Shown here one piece after another: positions 35,264 to 48,321 of a DNA stretch of 64,000 bases (within the stretch, counting starts at the first letter, position 1; each line of letters opens with the position of its first letter). The translations under genes and the position numbers were made by a program. The stretch is from Spinacia oleracea. Lineage: Eukaryota; Streptophyta; Magnoliopsida; Caryophyllales; Amaranthaceae. Below the pieces are notes generated by a model. That model worked only from the letters and a program-made list of their open reading frames with translations, was not told the origin of the DNA and searched no databases. The DNA is taken from NCBI RefSeq assembly GCF_020520425.1, contig NC_079491.1, positions 6,807,143 to 6,871,142 on the forward strand. Direction: 5' to 3'.

Positions 35264-35750
35264 GTTGAGTTTGATTTTTGACTTTTTGAATCAATTTTTT
35301 TTGTTTTGTTTATGTTTTTGATATTGTTAAATTTGATACTCCGATTATTTTGCGTAACAATTAGCAATAGCATGACCCTTTCCCGGTTTCCCCTTGACGT
35401 GCATAGGGGGAGGGTAGCGTACAAGTTTTGTTGGTGATGTTTATACTATGGAGTATCATTTGTTTTTTTCGTTTGAGGCCGGTGATCAACTTAGGAATCA
35501 ATATCGAGTAATTTTGCTCAACTTTGGAGCTTAGGAATTTGTATAGAGTATGATATCTTTTAGATACCTACTCTATGTTAAATGATGTGAAATTCATTGA
35601 TTCCGCTATATTCCATTGGTTACTATTTATGGGATTATAATGATGCGTTTATCCTATAGTATTCGGAAGCTAACAAAATGCATAGTATATGAAACAAATG
35701 TTCGAGAAGTTACTGTACAAAATCCGACCTTAACATTTAGAAAGGGCTGA

Positions 35751-37200
35751 TTCGGCCCAAAACTCCAAAACATAAGTGATAAAAAATGAGAAAAAGCCGG
35801 TTCAACTGAAATGCAAAGAGGTGCATTATAGCTTCTTTGTTGTTGTTGTTATCATGTTTAAATATACATAACAAATGAATAGTCCATGCATAAATGACTT
35901 TTCATAATAATATAAGAAGATAGGTGAAACATGATGTTATTCATGTCAAAATTACATACTTTAGTACTTTTCATTAAAAACAAAAATCAAGTCTTATTGA
36001 CATTTCTATGATTTACAACTGTTTGATTATGATTTTTTCTTATGATCATTTTGTATAACATACTATAATCATGTGAGAGAGCACTATAAAATTATAGTAA
36101 TGCGATAAAGTTTTAGCATCAAAGAATAATAACACAAACATCTACATAATTCTTGTGTCAAGTAATATTTATCAATAGAGGTACATTTGAGTTATTTGAC
36201 GTTGTATCGTCCTTGCAAAATGGCATATGACATGAGCAAGCGTTAAGGTAAAGCTCTAGTGACATTGCAAGTCTTTACAACATAATCTGAGCATATAGCG
36301 TCCAAGTACATTCTTTGTGAGGGGGCGTCCAAGTACATCAAATAGAAAGTTGTGGTTCTTTTCTACAAGTTATAGGTCCACTAATATATATTAGACAAAA
36401 TTCAAGTGTTATGTTTTGGCTCTGTTTGTCGATCAATTAGCATTTAGCGATTAATTGGTTTAAGTATATGATAAAATTAGTTGTTTGTGTAAATTATTTG
36501 GTAAATTACTAGTTAGTTGTTTAATGTGAAAGGACCATTAAAGATATTACGAAATAATATAAAATGATGCAGGCTGGTAAATGTTGTACTTGTAAGTAAT
36601 ACTTTCGTACTAGGACAAAGTTGTCATTTTACACTCACTTATTCAAAACTCTAATGCGAAAACCTCATCATTCCAAAACTCTATTTCAATCCCCTCTAAC
36701 CAAACACTCCAATTAGATTTTTAAAACGATAAAACCTCTTATTCACAAAGACTTATTCTCTAAAATCTCATAACCAAACACCATTTTTTGTTCTCCTAGT
36801 TAACCAAAATTTCCACCCCTTTACAAGAGTTACAACACACCCACCCACCATGGCCACCAAACACTCAAATATTTCCCATCCAATTCCTTACCAAGAAAAA
36901 GCTAAAATTTCATTCCACATTGACAACTTCATCCACCAACCCCCAACTAAATAGAATCAAAATTCATCCCCTCTTTCTCTCAAATCACACCAAAATTTTT
37001 GCAATAATAAAAACAATTTTTTTTTTGAAAAAAAGACACCCAATTTTTTTGGAAATATTTCCATAAAAACACCAATATAAAGAGCAAAATACTACACACC
37101 TTTTTCATTTTCTCTCTCCTCCTCCACTCCGCACTGTTGCTCTTCGGCGGAGCCTCCAACGCTTGCTCACCCTTCTTCATTTCCCCCCAAATCTCCCAAA
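35751..37200. other. Spacer between the two PPT exon-1 copies
   Basis: No remnants of PPT exons 2-9 are recognised here. It is AT-rich, with a possible MITE at about 36415-36790 whose ends are uncertain. The last 150 bp (TTTCTCTCTCCTCCTCC near 37110) look like the 5'UTR of the PPT gene. Confidence 0.45.
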
Positions 37201-40200
37201 ATGCAGAGCTCTGCAATTTCAATCTCACCTTCATTACCACATCTTAAACCTGTCCAAAACCCTTGTTTTCAACACCGTCGTCTCCTTCCACTCAATTCGC
37301 TTTCTATTCGTCCTTCTATCTCCTCCGCCACCACTGCCGCACGGCGTTTAACCGTTGTTAGTAGCTCGAGTGAGGATTCCAGTTTTAATCTGAGCCGTAA
37401 ATCGTCGAGATTTGATGGATTGGTTTCTTTGCCGTCGTTGAAGTTTTCCGGCAAGAGATCGTTGAAGGATGATGTCGTTGTTAAAGCGACGTCGGTGCCT
37501 GAGAGTGCGGATGCCGATGAGGGTCCGAAAGCGATGTCTAAGACTTTGGAGCTCGGGATTTTGTTTGGGATGTGGTATCTTTTTAACATCTACTTCAACA
37601 TTTACAACAAGCAGGTTGATTTGATTTTTAAGCCGTATTTTTGCTTGTTTATATTTTCGGACATGCGCTGATTTCGCTGGTTGTTTTAATTTTTTTATGT
37701 CCTGTAAATGATGACATTTTTTTTTTGAAGAATTAGATTTTGTTTGGCCAAAAATGTTATTTTAAAAATGAGACGGACATTGTGATTAGTTAACATGCCT
37801 TAAGTTAATGAAAGCTTAATTCGACGATAAGAAAATTTCTGGTTTTTGTATGTGTAATTGATGGTGATAAGAAAATGAGGGGAAGTTTTTGATGATTTAT
37901 AATGAATATGAGTGTGAATTCCTGGGGAAAATGGAGTGTAGTACATAGTTCTTTGACATTTTCCCGTAGAACTCTAAGTACTAGAGTGAAATATAAGTAT
38001 TAGTATGTCATAAAATCTTAGTGGATTGATGGATTAGAAATCAAATTACTCCAATAGGGTTTGCTGATAGCAGCCTCGAATTTGGTGCTACTCCCATGTG
38101 GCAATGTGCATGGTTTTTGATTATCACTAAGCTTAAAAGCTTCTTGATTACTCCGTATTGTTTAAGCCCTGTTTTGTCGTATTGGAGTGTTATGCCACTT
38201 GAATTTTGGAATACACGATTAGGATTTAGTTATTGCTGGTGGGAATCTGAGGTTGCACTTGGGAATCTGAGGTTGCACTTGAGCTAATTCGAGAAGCTAG
38301 TGTCTATGATACACGGGTTGCTATGTTGTATGTGGGTAAAGGGTCTGGTGGAACTTTGGAAGCATGTGTGATGTGTGTGTTTGGAGTGGGGTGGGGTTGG
38401 GGGGTTGGGTGGTATTTGAGGATTCGATGGAACGGTTGAAAACATTTGGAATTAGAGTGCAGAGGGATGGTACTATACAGGTACTTGAGGATCCGATGGA
38501 ACAGTTGAAGCATGAGGAGTTAGAATGCAGAGGGATGGTATTGTACAGTTTTGTTGGTGATGTTTCCTATCCCTTTGTATGGTGTAATCAACTTAGGCAT
38601 CTAAATCGAGTAGCTTTGCTCAACTCTGGAGAAAGTAATTTGTGTGGTCTATGGTGCCTTTTTAATATTTACTCCCTGTCTTTCATAACGCAAGGAACCC
38701 ATGCTTCTGGAAGCCAAACCTTGTAGATTCATTTCCATAAAACGCTCGAAAAATAATTATGAAGTGCTTTTCAGCATGTTTTACCATATATTCTGGGAGA
38801 AGTTATTGCGCAAAGTTCGACCTTAAAATTTTAAAAGGCCTTATATATTGGAACCAAGGAGCAGGTAAAGTTGGATGTTTCCTTGATCGTTTATTACTAT
38901 ACCAAACATTCCATTCAGAGTGCAGGTTAGGGCTGCTTTTAAATGAAATGTATTCGTCTAACTCTGAAGACAATGGTGCTACTCTAATTTGAGATTGCAA
39001 CATGTCTTGAATTAGTATAAGTTTCCTGGGGATATGTATTGATCTGAGATACATGGATAAACATTGGCATGATGCTCTTTAAAATGCAGTGGCTACCTGC
39101 TTCTTGCATCAGCTTTTGCTTTAGTAATGTATAATGATCTTTCCTGCAGGTTCTGAAGGCGTTTCATTATCCCATGACTGTCACATTGATTCAATTTGCT
39201 GTTGGGTCAGTGCTTGTTATCTTCATGTGGATGTTCAATCTCTATAAGAAGCCAAACATTAGCGCTGGGCAGGTAGTTCACCAGTCTCTTTGTAATGCTA
39301 TTGTAGAACTTCTATTTTGGAGCTGCTGTTTTATTGTACTTTTTAACTGCTGTTTTGCAGCTAGCTGCTATTGTGCCATTAGCGATGGTACACACCATGG
39401 GTAACCTCTTCACTAACATGAGTCTGGGTAAAGTGGCAGTATCATTTACTCACACTATTAAAGCCATGGAGCCGTTTTTCTCTGTTTTACTGTCTGCTGC
39501 CTTTCTAGGAGAGGTATACTCTTTTAAAAATACATAGAATATGTTTAAAATGTTAAAGATTTCAACAAGTGATTCAGATATCTATTATACTGGTTTCTGT
39601 GTGGGTTGATTTATTTGACCCTTCATTGTAGAAACCTACTCCTTGGGTTGTGCTTTCACTTCTTCCCATTGTTGGAGGGGTGGCTCTTGCTTCAGTGACT
39701 GAGGCCTCTTTTAACTGGTCAGTGAATTTACTTTCTGACAAGATTTGTCTGTTTTGTGATTCCACATGTCCATCAGTTCTTTTGACACACGTCTTTTCTG
39801 AATAAAGGGCTGGCTTTTGGAGTGCTATGGCTTCTAATGTGACAAACCAGTCTCGTAACGTCCTTAGCAAGAAGGTCATGGTAAAGAAAGAGGTAATTCT
39901 TATTGCCTAGCTGATGTGTCTTCCTTATATATAAGAAAGCTTTATTTGGGCAGTCTCTGACCTTTTCTGTTGCTTGTGGAGAAGCAGTTTTCTTTATTTT
40001 GCATAATACATACAACTTAGTATTCTGATTAATACGTTTGCTTGATATGTTTGAATTTGAGTTAATCTCAATTACGGTCTTTGACAGGAATCCATGGACA
40101 ATATCACTCTCTTCTCCATAATAACAGTCATGTCTTTTATACTATTAGCCCCAGTGGCTATTTTCACAGAAGGTGTCAAGTTTACTCCTACATATATTGA

Positions 40201-42259
40201 AGCTGCTGTAAGTATACTGTTCTGTTCTTTAACCATTTTTCATTTGCTCTGCAAACCATTCTTCATAATGTATTGACTTATTTAATTTTGTTGTTGTTGC
40301 AGGGAATTAATGTCCAACAATTATACACAAGGTCCTTGCTGGCTGCTCTTTGCTTCCATGCTTACCAGCAGGTAACAGTAACACCCCCTCTTTTTCCCCT
40401 TCCTTTTTGTAATAGTGTTGTACTGTTTTATCTTTTGCTTTAACAGATTTCCCCCCCTTAAATGTTTTTTGTGATCTTGAGTCTCTTAAGCTCTTGACAC
40501 TCTTTCAGCATCATCCTTCTCAATGTCTCAAAATTGGTGGTTCATGCCATTTTGTTTTTGCTTCTGGAAATTTTGAATCAAATATATCTGCAGAATGAAT
40601 TTTTCACAATAGAAAAAGAAATTAAGAACCATTGTCAATATCTGATTGCCTGATTGGCTTGTGTTCATGTCCCTGAAGCTTTGAATACTTTGTTGCTCAA
40701 CTGTATTTTCCTTGGGTTCAAAGTTAGTCACAGTTGAAAGTCCTGGACCCACTCTGAGTTGGATTTACTCCCTAACTAGAATTTTGGTCCGGGCTGAATA
40801 ACTATAATTATGCCCCTATGAAAAAAAAAATCATGACTGAATTCTCACCTTTATTGTTTCCTTTATTATGTTGTCCTTTGTTAAATTTTGTTTGTAAAGA
40901 ATAATACTTCATAGTTTGTGAATCTTGTTGAAACGATATTACTCAAGAGGTTTTCCAGTTTAGTGCTAAATACCCAACACTATGGATTCCTGTAAAGAGG
41001 TTTGCCGGTTTGGTGTTAGATACCCAACATTTTCAGCTACCATTTCCTTCTCCAACTCCAGTACCCCTTACCCCGCCTTTGGCAGTTCAAGCCATGCACA
41101 TTGACCCTATCTTTTTACGGGGCCCTAGGTGCCAACATTGGCATATTGCACGTTGGTGATTGGGATAGGATCTCACATCTGATGTTTGTTTTCCTTCTTC
41201 CTTTTGGTGTTTTGTAGTATCTAGGTAGCCAGGGTATCTACATTCCATTCTCCACTAACATAGTGCATTATGGAATTTAGAAAGCCATATCCATACAAAA
41301 TAGCCATTCTAAGTGTGGTGAGTGGTGACTGCTGGTCCTTCAATACAATATTTGGTTTGTGGAGAACAGAACTTTATAAAGAGTATGCAGGGGATCACTG
41401 CTTTTTTTAGGTCCTCACAATAAAGTACCCCTTCTTTTTTTATCAAGGATGTGTCCAAAGCAACAAGTGATGACATTCTTTCGTGCAATCTTTTTTGTGG
41501 CAACTTTGCAGCTTTTGTTAGCTCATTTACGGGGATGATTTTTACTCGTCATCATTCTTTTACCCTTGGGTTGAATAACATGAAAGTTGCGGATGGCTTT
41601 GTTAGTGTAGATTTCATGAACTACTTTGTATGAACGAGTCTGTCATGAAATTTGTGAGAAGAAGTCATCAAGGAGAATTTCTCTCATCCCTGAAGCTCCA
41701 AGGGTTGTAATACTTGTAAAGTAGGACTGTTAAATGTTGTGATATCCCCGGGAAATTCATTTTGGAATTAGACAATAGACAGTAAAGCAAAGTCTCAGCG
41801 TATCTAAATTAATACGCAGTACATTCCAAATTCCAAAAGTTTAATCACCCTTCTTTAGAGAAATTATGGTCTGTCTTATGTTGAAATTTGTTAAATTTCC
41901 CTGTTTGAATATTTCAGGTTTCTTACATGATATTGCAAAGGGTTTCCCCAGTTACCCATTCTGTCGGTAACTGTGTGAAGAGGGTGGTTGTCATTACCAG
42001 CTCTGTTTTATTCTTCAAAACACCAGTTTCACCTATAAATGCTCTGGGTAAAGTTCTTTTGCTTTTAACATGTTTTGATCCTTCTTACATTCTTGTTTCT
42101 GGAAAAAGCTCTTGAATTGTTTCTTTCATCCACGTTGATGCAATGTTTTTCTTTATTTTCTGATGTCATTCGTTTTTTACAGGCACTGGAGTTGCACTTG
42201 CCGGAGTTTTCTTGTATTCCCGGTTGAAGCGCATCAAGCCAAAGCCAAAGGCAGCTTAA
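37201..42259 (+). CDS. PPT: Plastid phosphoenolpyruvate/phosphate translocator, nine exons
   Basis: Exons: 37201-37614, 39150-39272, 39361-39513, 39632-39717, 39808-39892, 40088-40207, 40303-40371, 41918-42047 and 42183-42259. They join in frame to 418 aa, close to the family's usual 400-410. Residues 1 to about 105 are a Ser/Arg-rich transit peptide. The rest is the multi-helix translocator: [94 protein letters not shown] and [17 protein letters not shown], ending [11 protein letters not shown]. These match PPT rather than triose-phosphate or glucose-6-phosphate translocators. It exchanges phosphoenolpyruvate for phosphate across the inner plastid envelope, feeding the shikimate pathway. All splice sites are GT-AG and no lesion is seen. 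The start follows CCCAAA; intron 1 (1,535 bp) holds small tandem duplications. Which of the PPT1/PPT2 types it is cannot be decided. Confidence 0.95.
38236..38552. repeat. Short tandem duplications in PPT intron 1
   Basis: A 20-bp unit GGGAATCTGAGGTTGCACTT occurs twice in a row (about 38240-38280). A second diverged pair of about 80 bp follows (about 38415-38482 and 38490-38552), sharing GATGGAAC-GTTGAA and TGCAGAGGGATGGTA. Confidence 0.7.
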
Positions 42260-43536
42260 TTTTGACTGTGTCTACTTTCCTTAGGCAAAGAATTGTATTT
42301 TTCGATTGGAAGAGCAAAGTTCTAGGTCAGATCAGGCATTTGAATGTTTCTCTCTTATTTTCAATTCAAATGCTTAGGGGGTTGGGTTGTGTTTATCCCA
42401 TCATTGATATTTTTTTCTCTTATTTTGAAAGTAGTTTTGAGAAGTAGATCCAAATTCTTTCACCCCATTATTAATCTTAAGCTTTTCTTGCTCCCTCTTT
42501 ATGCTTCATAATTCATATACTCTCTTTTGGCCATCTTTAATGATTTGAATGTATGTTAAAAACACAATCACGTGAGATCTTGTTAGGTCCCCTCGATGTA
42601 TATTTTCACAAATCAAATTTTTATAGGAAGTAATTTTTATTTATTCATCTAAAATTTAAGGTATACGTTAGCAAATGTGAAAGTTATAATAACGTTGCAA
42701 CTACTAGAGAACAGATGAAGTATATCTATGCCCAAGTCTCCAATTCAAGTAATCATGCATGGCACCCTTGACATTCTTCAATCCATAATCTTTCCAACCC
42801 AATATTTTCTCTAAACATCACGATTCTTGACGTAATGACTTCGCCATTAGGTTCAATTTACAGTGAATTATCCATAGGCCAAAAGATCAGTAAGTAAAAT
42901 TGCAATTTTTGTAATAAGCTTAAACTTCTTTTCTATATAAAATCTTAAAATAAATCTTTCAATAGTTTATTATTCGATCTAGTGTCTTTGAAAGTTCCAT
43001 TATACGAGTAGTCATTACACGGTTCAGTAAAATGAGAGTCTTGATCATAAAAAACAAAAAGGAAAAAAAAACTTAGATGATAAAATACCATTGCAATTAT
43101 TATCCCTTTTACACCAAAAAGAACAAAACAAAACAAAATTAACTTCTACTAAAAACTTGTGCATAACCTTAAACAACAATCAATACAACATCATAAAATG
43201 TATCTTTCTACGACATTCTAAAGAGTGCACAACTTTTAAGTTCATAACATAATTTATAGAGTAATTGGTTTCTCTTACAGTCAAGAACAATACAACTGAA
43301 ATAACAACCTACAAACCTCTTAAGAGTTTTTCACACAAAACTACACAAACACCAAGTCAAGAACATCCTCAAAACATATATGGTGACCTTTCTTTACCCT
43401 TCCCCCTCTCTTTTACACCACTAAACTATATAACTTCAATTTATAAAAATACTTTATAAATATTAAAATCTTTCAGAGCGATTTCCGACTAAAATGCTTT
43501 ATAATTTCATATTATAATAGATAATTGGTTGCATCA
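42260..43536. other. Convergent intergenic region between PPT and MYB
   Basis: It holds the 3'UTRs of PPT (from the left) and MYB (from the right). No further gene, repeat array or intact element is seen; a possible decayed Stowaway arm lies near 42520. Confidence 0.5.
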
Positions 43537-46500
43537 TTAGAGATTAACATGGTTAATCATCTCAACCAAATCAAACTCCTTTTTCACCTCATGTTGCACC
43601 ATCATTCTTGGACCCAAACCAATCTGTGAATCATCCACAATCTCAAAAAACCCTCTGCCGCCGCCATCACCTCCACCGCCGCCACCACCACCGCCGCCGT
43701 GATCATTATTAGGCGGTGCATAATCAAGAAGGGAGTCAATGCTACTCTCTTCAAACATCTGAGCATCAAAGTTGAAATCAGGAACTTCACTGAAGTCATA
43801 CTCTGGTGCAATTAATGGATCACTCGAACTCGAATTCGAGGACCCGGTTTGATCATCATTATTGGGTAACAATAATTGATTGTTGTTGAAAGAGATTGGT
43901 TTTTTCCTACAACCAGCATTGATGGTTTCAAGAGTCAAACTTTTGATGTATTCTTGAAGTAAAGAACTCTGTCTTGGGTATTTGGATTTGCATTTTCTCC
44001 TGGAAAATTGCCTTCTTTTGGTTGCATTCCAATGGTTTTTGATTGAGTTTTCTGTTCTTCCTGGTAATTTCTTTGCAATTTCAGCCCATTTGTTTCCTAT
44101 CTCTATATGTGATTCGATCAGAACCCTGTCCTCCTCTTCACTCCACACATCTTTCTGTAAAAATTAAGGGAAATGGAAAAATAAAAGTTACTCTTTCATG
44201 CCCCATTCTATTGGACTTATTTTGTGCTACATCTGTTTCACAATACTTGCATCATTTTTTTTTTTACGTATTCCAACACGCTTTTTTGAACATTAATATC
44301 TTTAATTGTGTGCAAGTAAACATTATAAAAACTTGATATTTGGAATCCTCGCATTAATACGAATTTAACAAGATCACTTGCCTATGTTTATTCTTAGATA
44401 ATGTGAAAGAATGATTGTCAAAGTTGGTTGATGAATAGTGTCAAAATGAGAAACGATGCATCTATGGCGGAGCGAAAGTAGTATGAACTTATATTATCTA
44501 AAATTAACTGAACTTAACTGGACTTATCTGAATTTATCTGAACTAAATTAAATTTAGCTGAACTTATTTTATCTGAATAAACTTATTTGTGTGTGAAAAT
44601 ATCTAGGAAAAACTTATTTTTTCTGAACTTATATTATCTAAACTTATCTGAACTTATTTTGACTTATTAGATACTATTTTAAGATGTTCGGAAAAATCAA
44701 GCGAAATGCTTTTTAAGATGTTCGAAAAAACTTGTCATATCTTCTAAATAAGTACAGAGTAATGATTGATTTTTTTGACCGGGTTTATCCTAACTAAGAG
44801 ACAGTCACGAACTCACGACTCGCGTTACTCCTTTCGGTCCGGAAATAATAGTTGCCAATACTATTTTAAGATGTTTGGAAAAACTGGTCAATATCTTCTA
44901 AATAAGTATGGAGTAATGATTAATGATTGTTTTTACCGGTTACGTAACTAAGATACAGTCACGACTCACGTTGAAAGAATGAAAACGGTCCAACTGTTAT
45001 ATCGAATCTTTGAGTAAAATTATGTCGTGTAGTTAATTATGGGATATTGGTACGATTATAATCATTGTTATTTTCCGAACAAAGGGAATATATTTATTGG
45101 TGGATAGAAAATTGTCATGCATGTTTCCTTATTTTGCTATGTAGTACTCCCTCCGTCCCATAATATAGTGCCTGTTTTCCTAAAATGGTGTCCCTAAATG
45201 ATGTGCCTATTTCTATTTTAAACCATTAATTTTTAATTTGAAAATTGTATTTTTTGACTTTTATTCAACCCATGTGCTTGATTTTTGTCTTTTTTAGGCC
45301 TATTTATTATGTACACACCTTTAATCTCTAATTTCTCTCTCCATAAAAGCCAACTAACATGTACTTTATCTTGAAAAAACAAATAATTATTGTTTTTATT
45401 ATCAATGTTATACTTTACCTTAATAACCGTGATTTTGGTCAAACGGGCACTATATTATGGGACGGAGGGAGTATGAATTATGATGAATCAATTTTCATGT
45501 TTCTTGAAATGGGTTAGTTTTTTTTGCTTTAAATGTCCACTTAAAAGTTGGGTCAACTTTTGCCTTTAAATACAGAGTACAAATTTATCTTTCTAGTTTG
45601 TTAGGGTACATTTAAATTTGAATGGAAATGGACACTTCTAAAATAAGGTTTGCCCTGTAAATAATTTATATTGACCTAATTATTCCGTGAAAAAAAAAAT
45701 TGTATTGACCTAATTATTGGAGCACTAATTAACATCGAAAAATGAAAATGCATTTTTTAAATACATTTGCATTGCAAAACCAGCCAACAGTTGGTTGTTT
45801 GTATTGGAAATACCTTTAGTTCTCATGTACTCCGTACTTCCTACTAATGCATGTGGAGAATTTAATTGTGACACGAGATTATAAAAATATATTTAAAAAA
45901 CTGATTTTTTACGGAGTATATTGTAAAGAGAAAAGGCTATAAAAGCTAAGTTATATAGGGCGGATTCAATTGCTGGTCATGGATACCACCGTTATAATTT
46001 TAATCAATAAAATGAATTAACATTATATTAATTTATTTAATGTTGTGATATTAAACTTAGCCTATAAATCCATTTAGTCTAACAATCCAGATATGTTTTT
46101 ATTAAATCTTTAAGGCAACTTTTTTGTGTGTGTCTCTAAAGATGACTCCATTCATGTATAGCGTGACTATTATTACACCTTAAGGGTCTGTAACAACCAA
46201 ATTTGGTTTACTTCTTTTTTTTATATAAAAAAAGACTTTTACTAATTTTTTAAAATTTTAAAGTGTTACCAGTAAATTGGCTCTATGTAATTAAGTAGTC
46301 TCTGGCCCTCTAATTGGATTATGTGATGACGATGAACATTTAAAATGTCTTAAAATAATGACACCAAAATGCAAGCTTGAAAACATTGCATGCGTCAATT
46401 TGTTGTAAAAATAAATAATTCATTCAACACTTTTTTCCCTATTTTGCTCTTTAGCAACAACTAACTTAAATACTTCCCTAGGATACCATTTTTTACACTT

Positions 46501-48321
46501 GTACTTTTTATATAGGTTTGTTGGACTAGATTGAACAAGAAACGTGACATCTTATATACTCTTTATTTTTTTTATTTTTTATTTTGTTTGGTGTACATAT
46601 TTAAGTATCAGAATATTATTTTTTGAAAAACATATATATTAGATGAATCTAATAAGATATCACATCAAAATGGAAATTTTCATATAAATCAATGAATTAC
46701 GTACTCATGATGAAAGTTTATCTCTTTTCAAATGAATTTTAAATGATCGAAAGGATCGGAGAAAATAGAAGGAAAAATAATTAACGAAAGAAATCACTCT
46801 GTAATTATTCACGGCGAAAATACAGTGACAAATATTTTGATTCTTCATCGGAAGGCCTAAACTAATTTTTTGGTTTGGCTCATTTACTTTTTAGCACATT
46901 TTTCGGTGTTCATATTTAAGTATCAAAATATTATTTTTTGAAATACATATTAGACAAATCTAACAAGATGTCACATCACTATGTAATTTCTTCATATAAA
47001 TCAATGAATTACTCAATTACTCATGGTCATTTACTCATGGAGAAAATAGAAAGAAAAATAATTAACGAAAGAAATTACTCCGTAATTAATAATAGCGAAA
47101 AAATAGGGATTAATTGCTTTACCTTAATGTCTCTAAATCCAAAAAAAAGTAAAAAAATCTTTACATACCTTAATATCTGGTTTTAAATGGTTGTGCCATC
47201 TCTCTCGGCATTGTTTCCCAACTCTTCCATTTAGCAATTGAGCAATCTGAGACCATTTCCTTACGCCATAACGCCCCACCAACTGAATCAACAGTCTACA
47301 TTTGCATGCATGCAAAAATAAAATAAAAAAATTATTAAAAAGGAAAAAAGTAATAAAAAAAACCAAATCTGAAAATAATGACAAGAACAAAAATAATACA
47401 GGGTATATAGACAGTTCAATTTACATATAATACTTCATTAAAAAAAATTAAAAATTTCAGGGACGGAATCATAAATCTTATTTTTCAATTTTTTTTAAAA
47501 GAAATCGAAACTTGGGGGAACCGAGGCTCCCGCTAGCCCCCTATGTTACGCCCCTGAAAAATCTTATGTAATATTAAATTAAAAATAATAACAAGAATAA
47601 AAAAACATAGAGAATGTGTTGATTGTGAAAATGTTAACCTATCTTCTTCCATAGTCCATTGGCCCTTGACCACGGTGGACTTCTTCTTGCGGTGATCTTT
47701 TCCACCCTTTCTCACGGTGGTTGCCGCCGAGAGACGGCTCGGAACAACCACGGTGGCGTCATTTTGCGGAGTCGTGGACGAGTCTTCATCCGAAAGCCTA
47801 TATGATGATCTTGTAAGACCTAAATCATAGTAGCAAAAGGGGTTATAACTTTGAGGACTAGGGCTACTTATCATGTTATTGATAGGGTTAATAAATTGGG
47901 AATGCCCTAAAATCCCAAGTCCTCCACCACTTTGATTGTAGTTATCTATGAGATTAGAACCCAATGCAACATTATTATTATTATTAGGTGCATGATTAGC
48001 AAAGGGTTTAGTCTCATATAACTCAAAATTAGGGAAACACCCAAATGTGGAGTTATAATTAAGATCATAGGGTTCCAAACTATTTGGTTGGATGGGAAAC
48101 AAGGCATTAGATGCCGAGGATGAACCATCAAGATCGAGGTTGAGATCGAAATTCTCAAGAGGGTGAAGATCTTGGAGGAAATTAGTGTTCCCTTTTAATG
48201 ACAAATTAGCTTCCTCTAGGGAGAATTGATCATTTCGAGGCGGTTTCGAGTAATTATTTTCAGGGAAGAATAATGGGAGATGAGAAGGGAACTTTTCCCT
48301 ATAATTTGCATCAAAATCCAT
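43537..48321 (-). CDS. R2R3-MYB transcription factor, MYB98/MYB64/MYB119 group
   Basis: Exons on the minus strand: 48321-47639, 47295-47169 and 44154-43537, joined by GT-AG to 475 aa. The acidic, Asn-rich N-terminal half (about residues 1-215) precedes the MYB domain. R2 (from KGQWTMEEDR) has its three tryptophans in QWTMEE, KWSQIA and RWHNHL. R3 (from KDVWSEEEDR) has VWSEEE, KWAEIA and HWNATK. The following KRRQFSRRKCKSKYPRQSSL and EYIKSL are marks of the MYB98/MYB115/MYB118/MYB119 group, whose Arabidopsis members act in the female gametophyte and embryo. DNA-binding residues look intact. The C-terminal part contains a run of ten glycines encoded by a GGN microsatellite (43660-43700), and the N-terminal part a short Asn run (47970-47985). 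Intron 2 is 3.0 kb and carries MITEs. The function is family inference. Confidence 0.93.
44230..44478. mobile_element. Decayed Stowaway-like MITE in MYB intron 2
   Basis: Ends CATCTGTTTCACAATACTTG and the complement of ATGCATCTATGGCGGAGCG pair imperfectly; TA on both sides. Inner blocks (TTGCATCATTTTT / AAACGATGCA) also pair. Confidence 0.5.
44490..44970. repeat. MYB intron 2 repeats: GAACTTATCTGAACTTA block and a tandem pair
   Basis: First comes a block of AACTTATCTGAA-type repeats (44490-44665). Then two diverged tandem units follow (about 44668-44830 and 44860-44970), sharing ACTATTTTAAGATGTT, ATCTTCTAAATAAGTA and ACAGTCACGA. Confidence 0.6.
45147..45471. mobile_element. Stowaway-like MITE in MYB intron 2
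   Basis: TA-flanked; ends CTCCCTCCGTCCCATAATAT and its near-perfect inverted complement, extending through TAGTGCCTGTTT / CGGGCACTA. Confidence 0.88.
46555..47098. repeat. Tandem duplication in MYB intron 2
   Basis: Two units, about 46580-46820 and 46905-47098, share CATATTTAAGTATCA, AATATTATTTTTTGAAA, ATATAAATCAATGAATTAC and AATAATTAACGAAAGAAAT. They are diverged. Confidence 0.7.
47458..47556. mobile_element. Tiny hAT-like MITE in MYB intron 1
   Basis: Ends CAGGGACGGAATC and the complement of CAGGGGCGTAACAT, with 8-bp flanks AAAAATTT / AAAAATCT (one mismatch), as expected for hAT. Confidence 0.6.
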
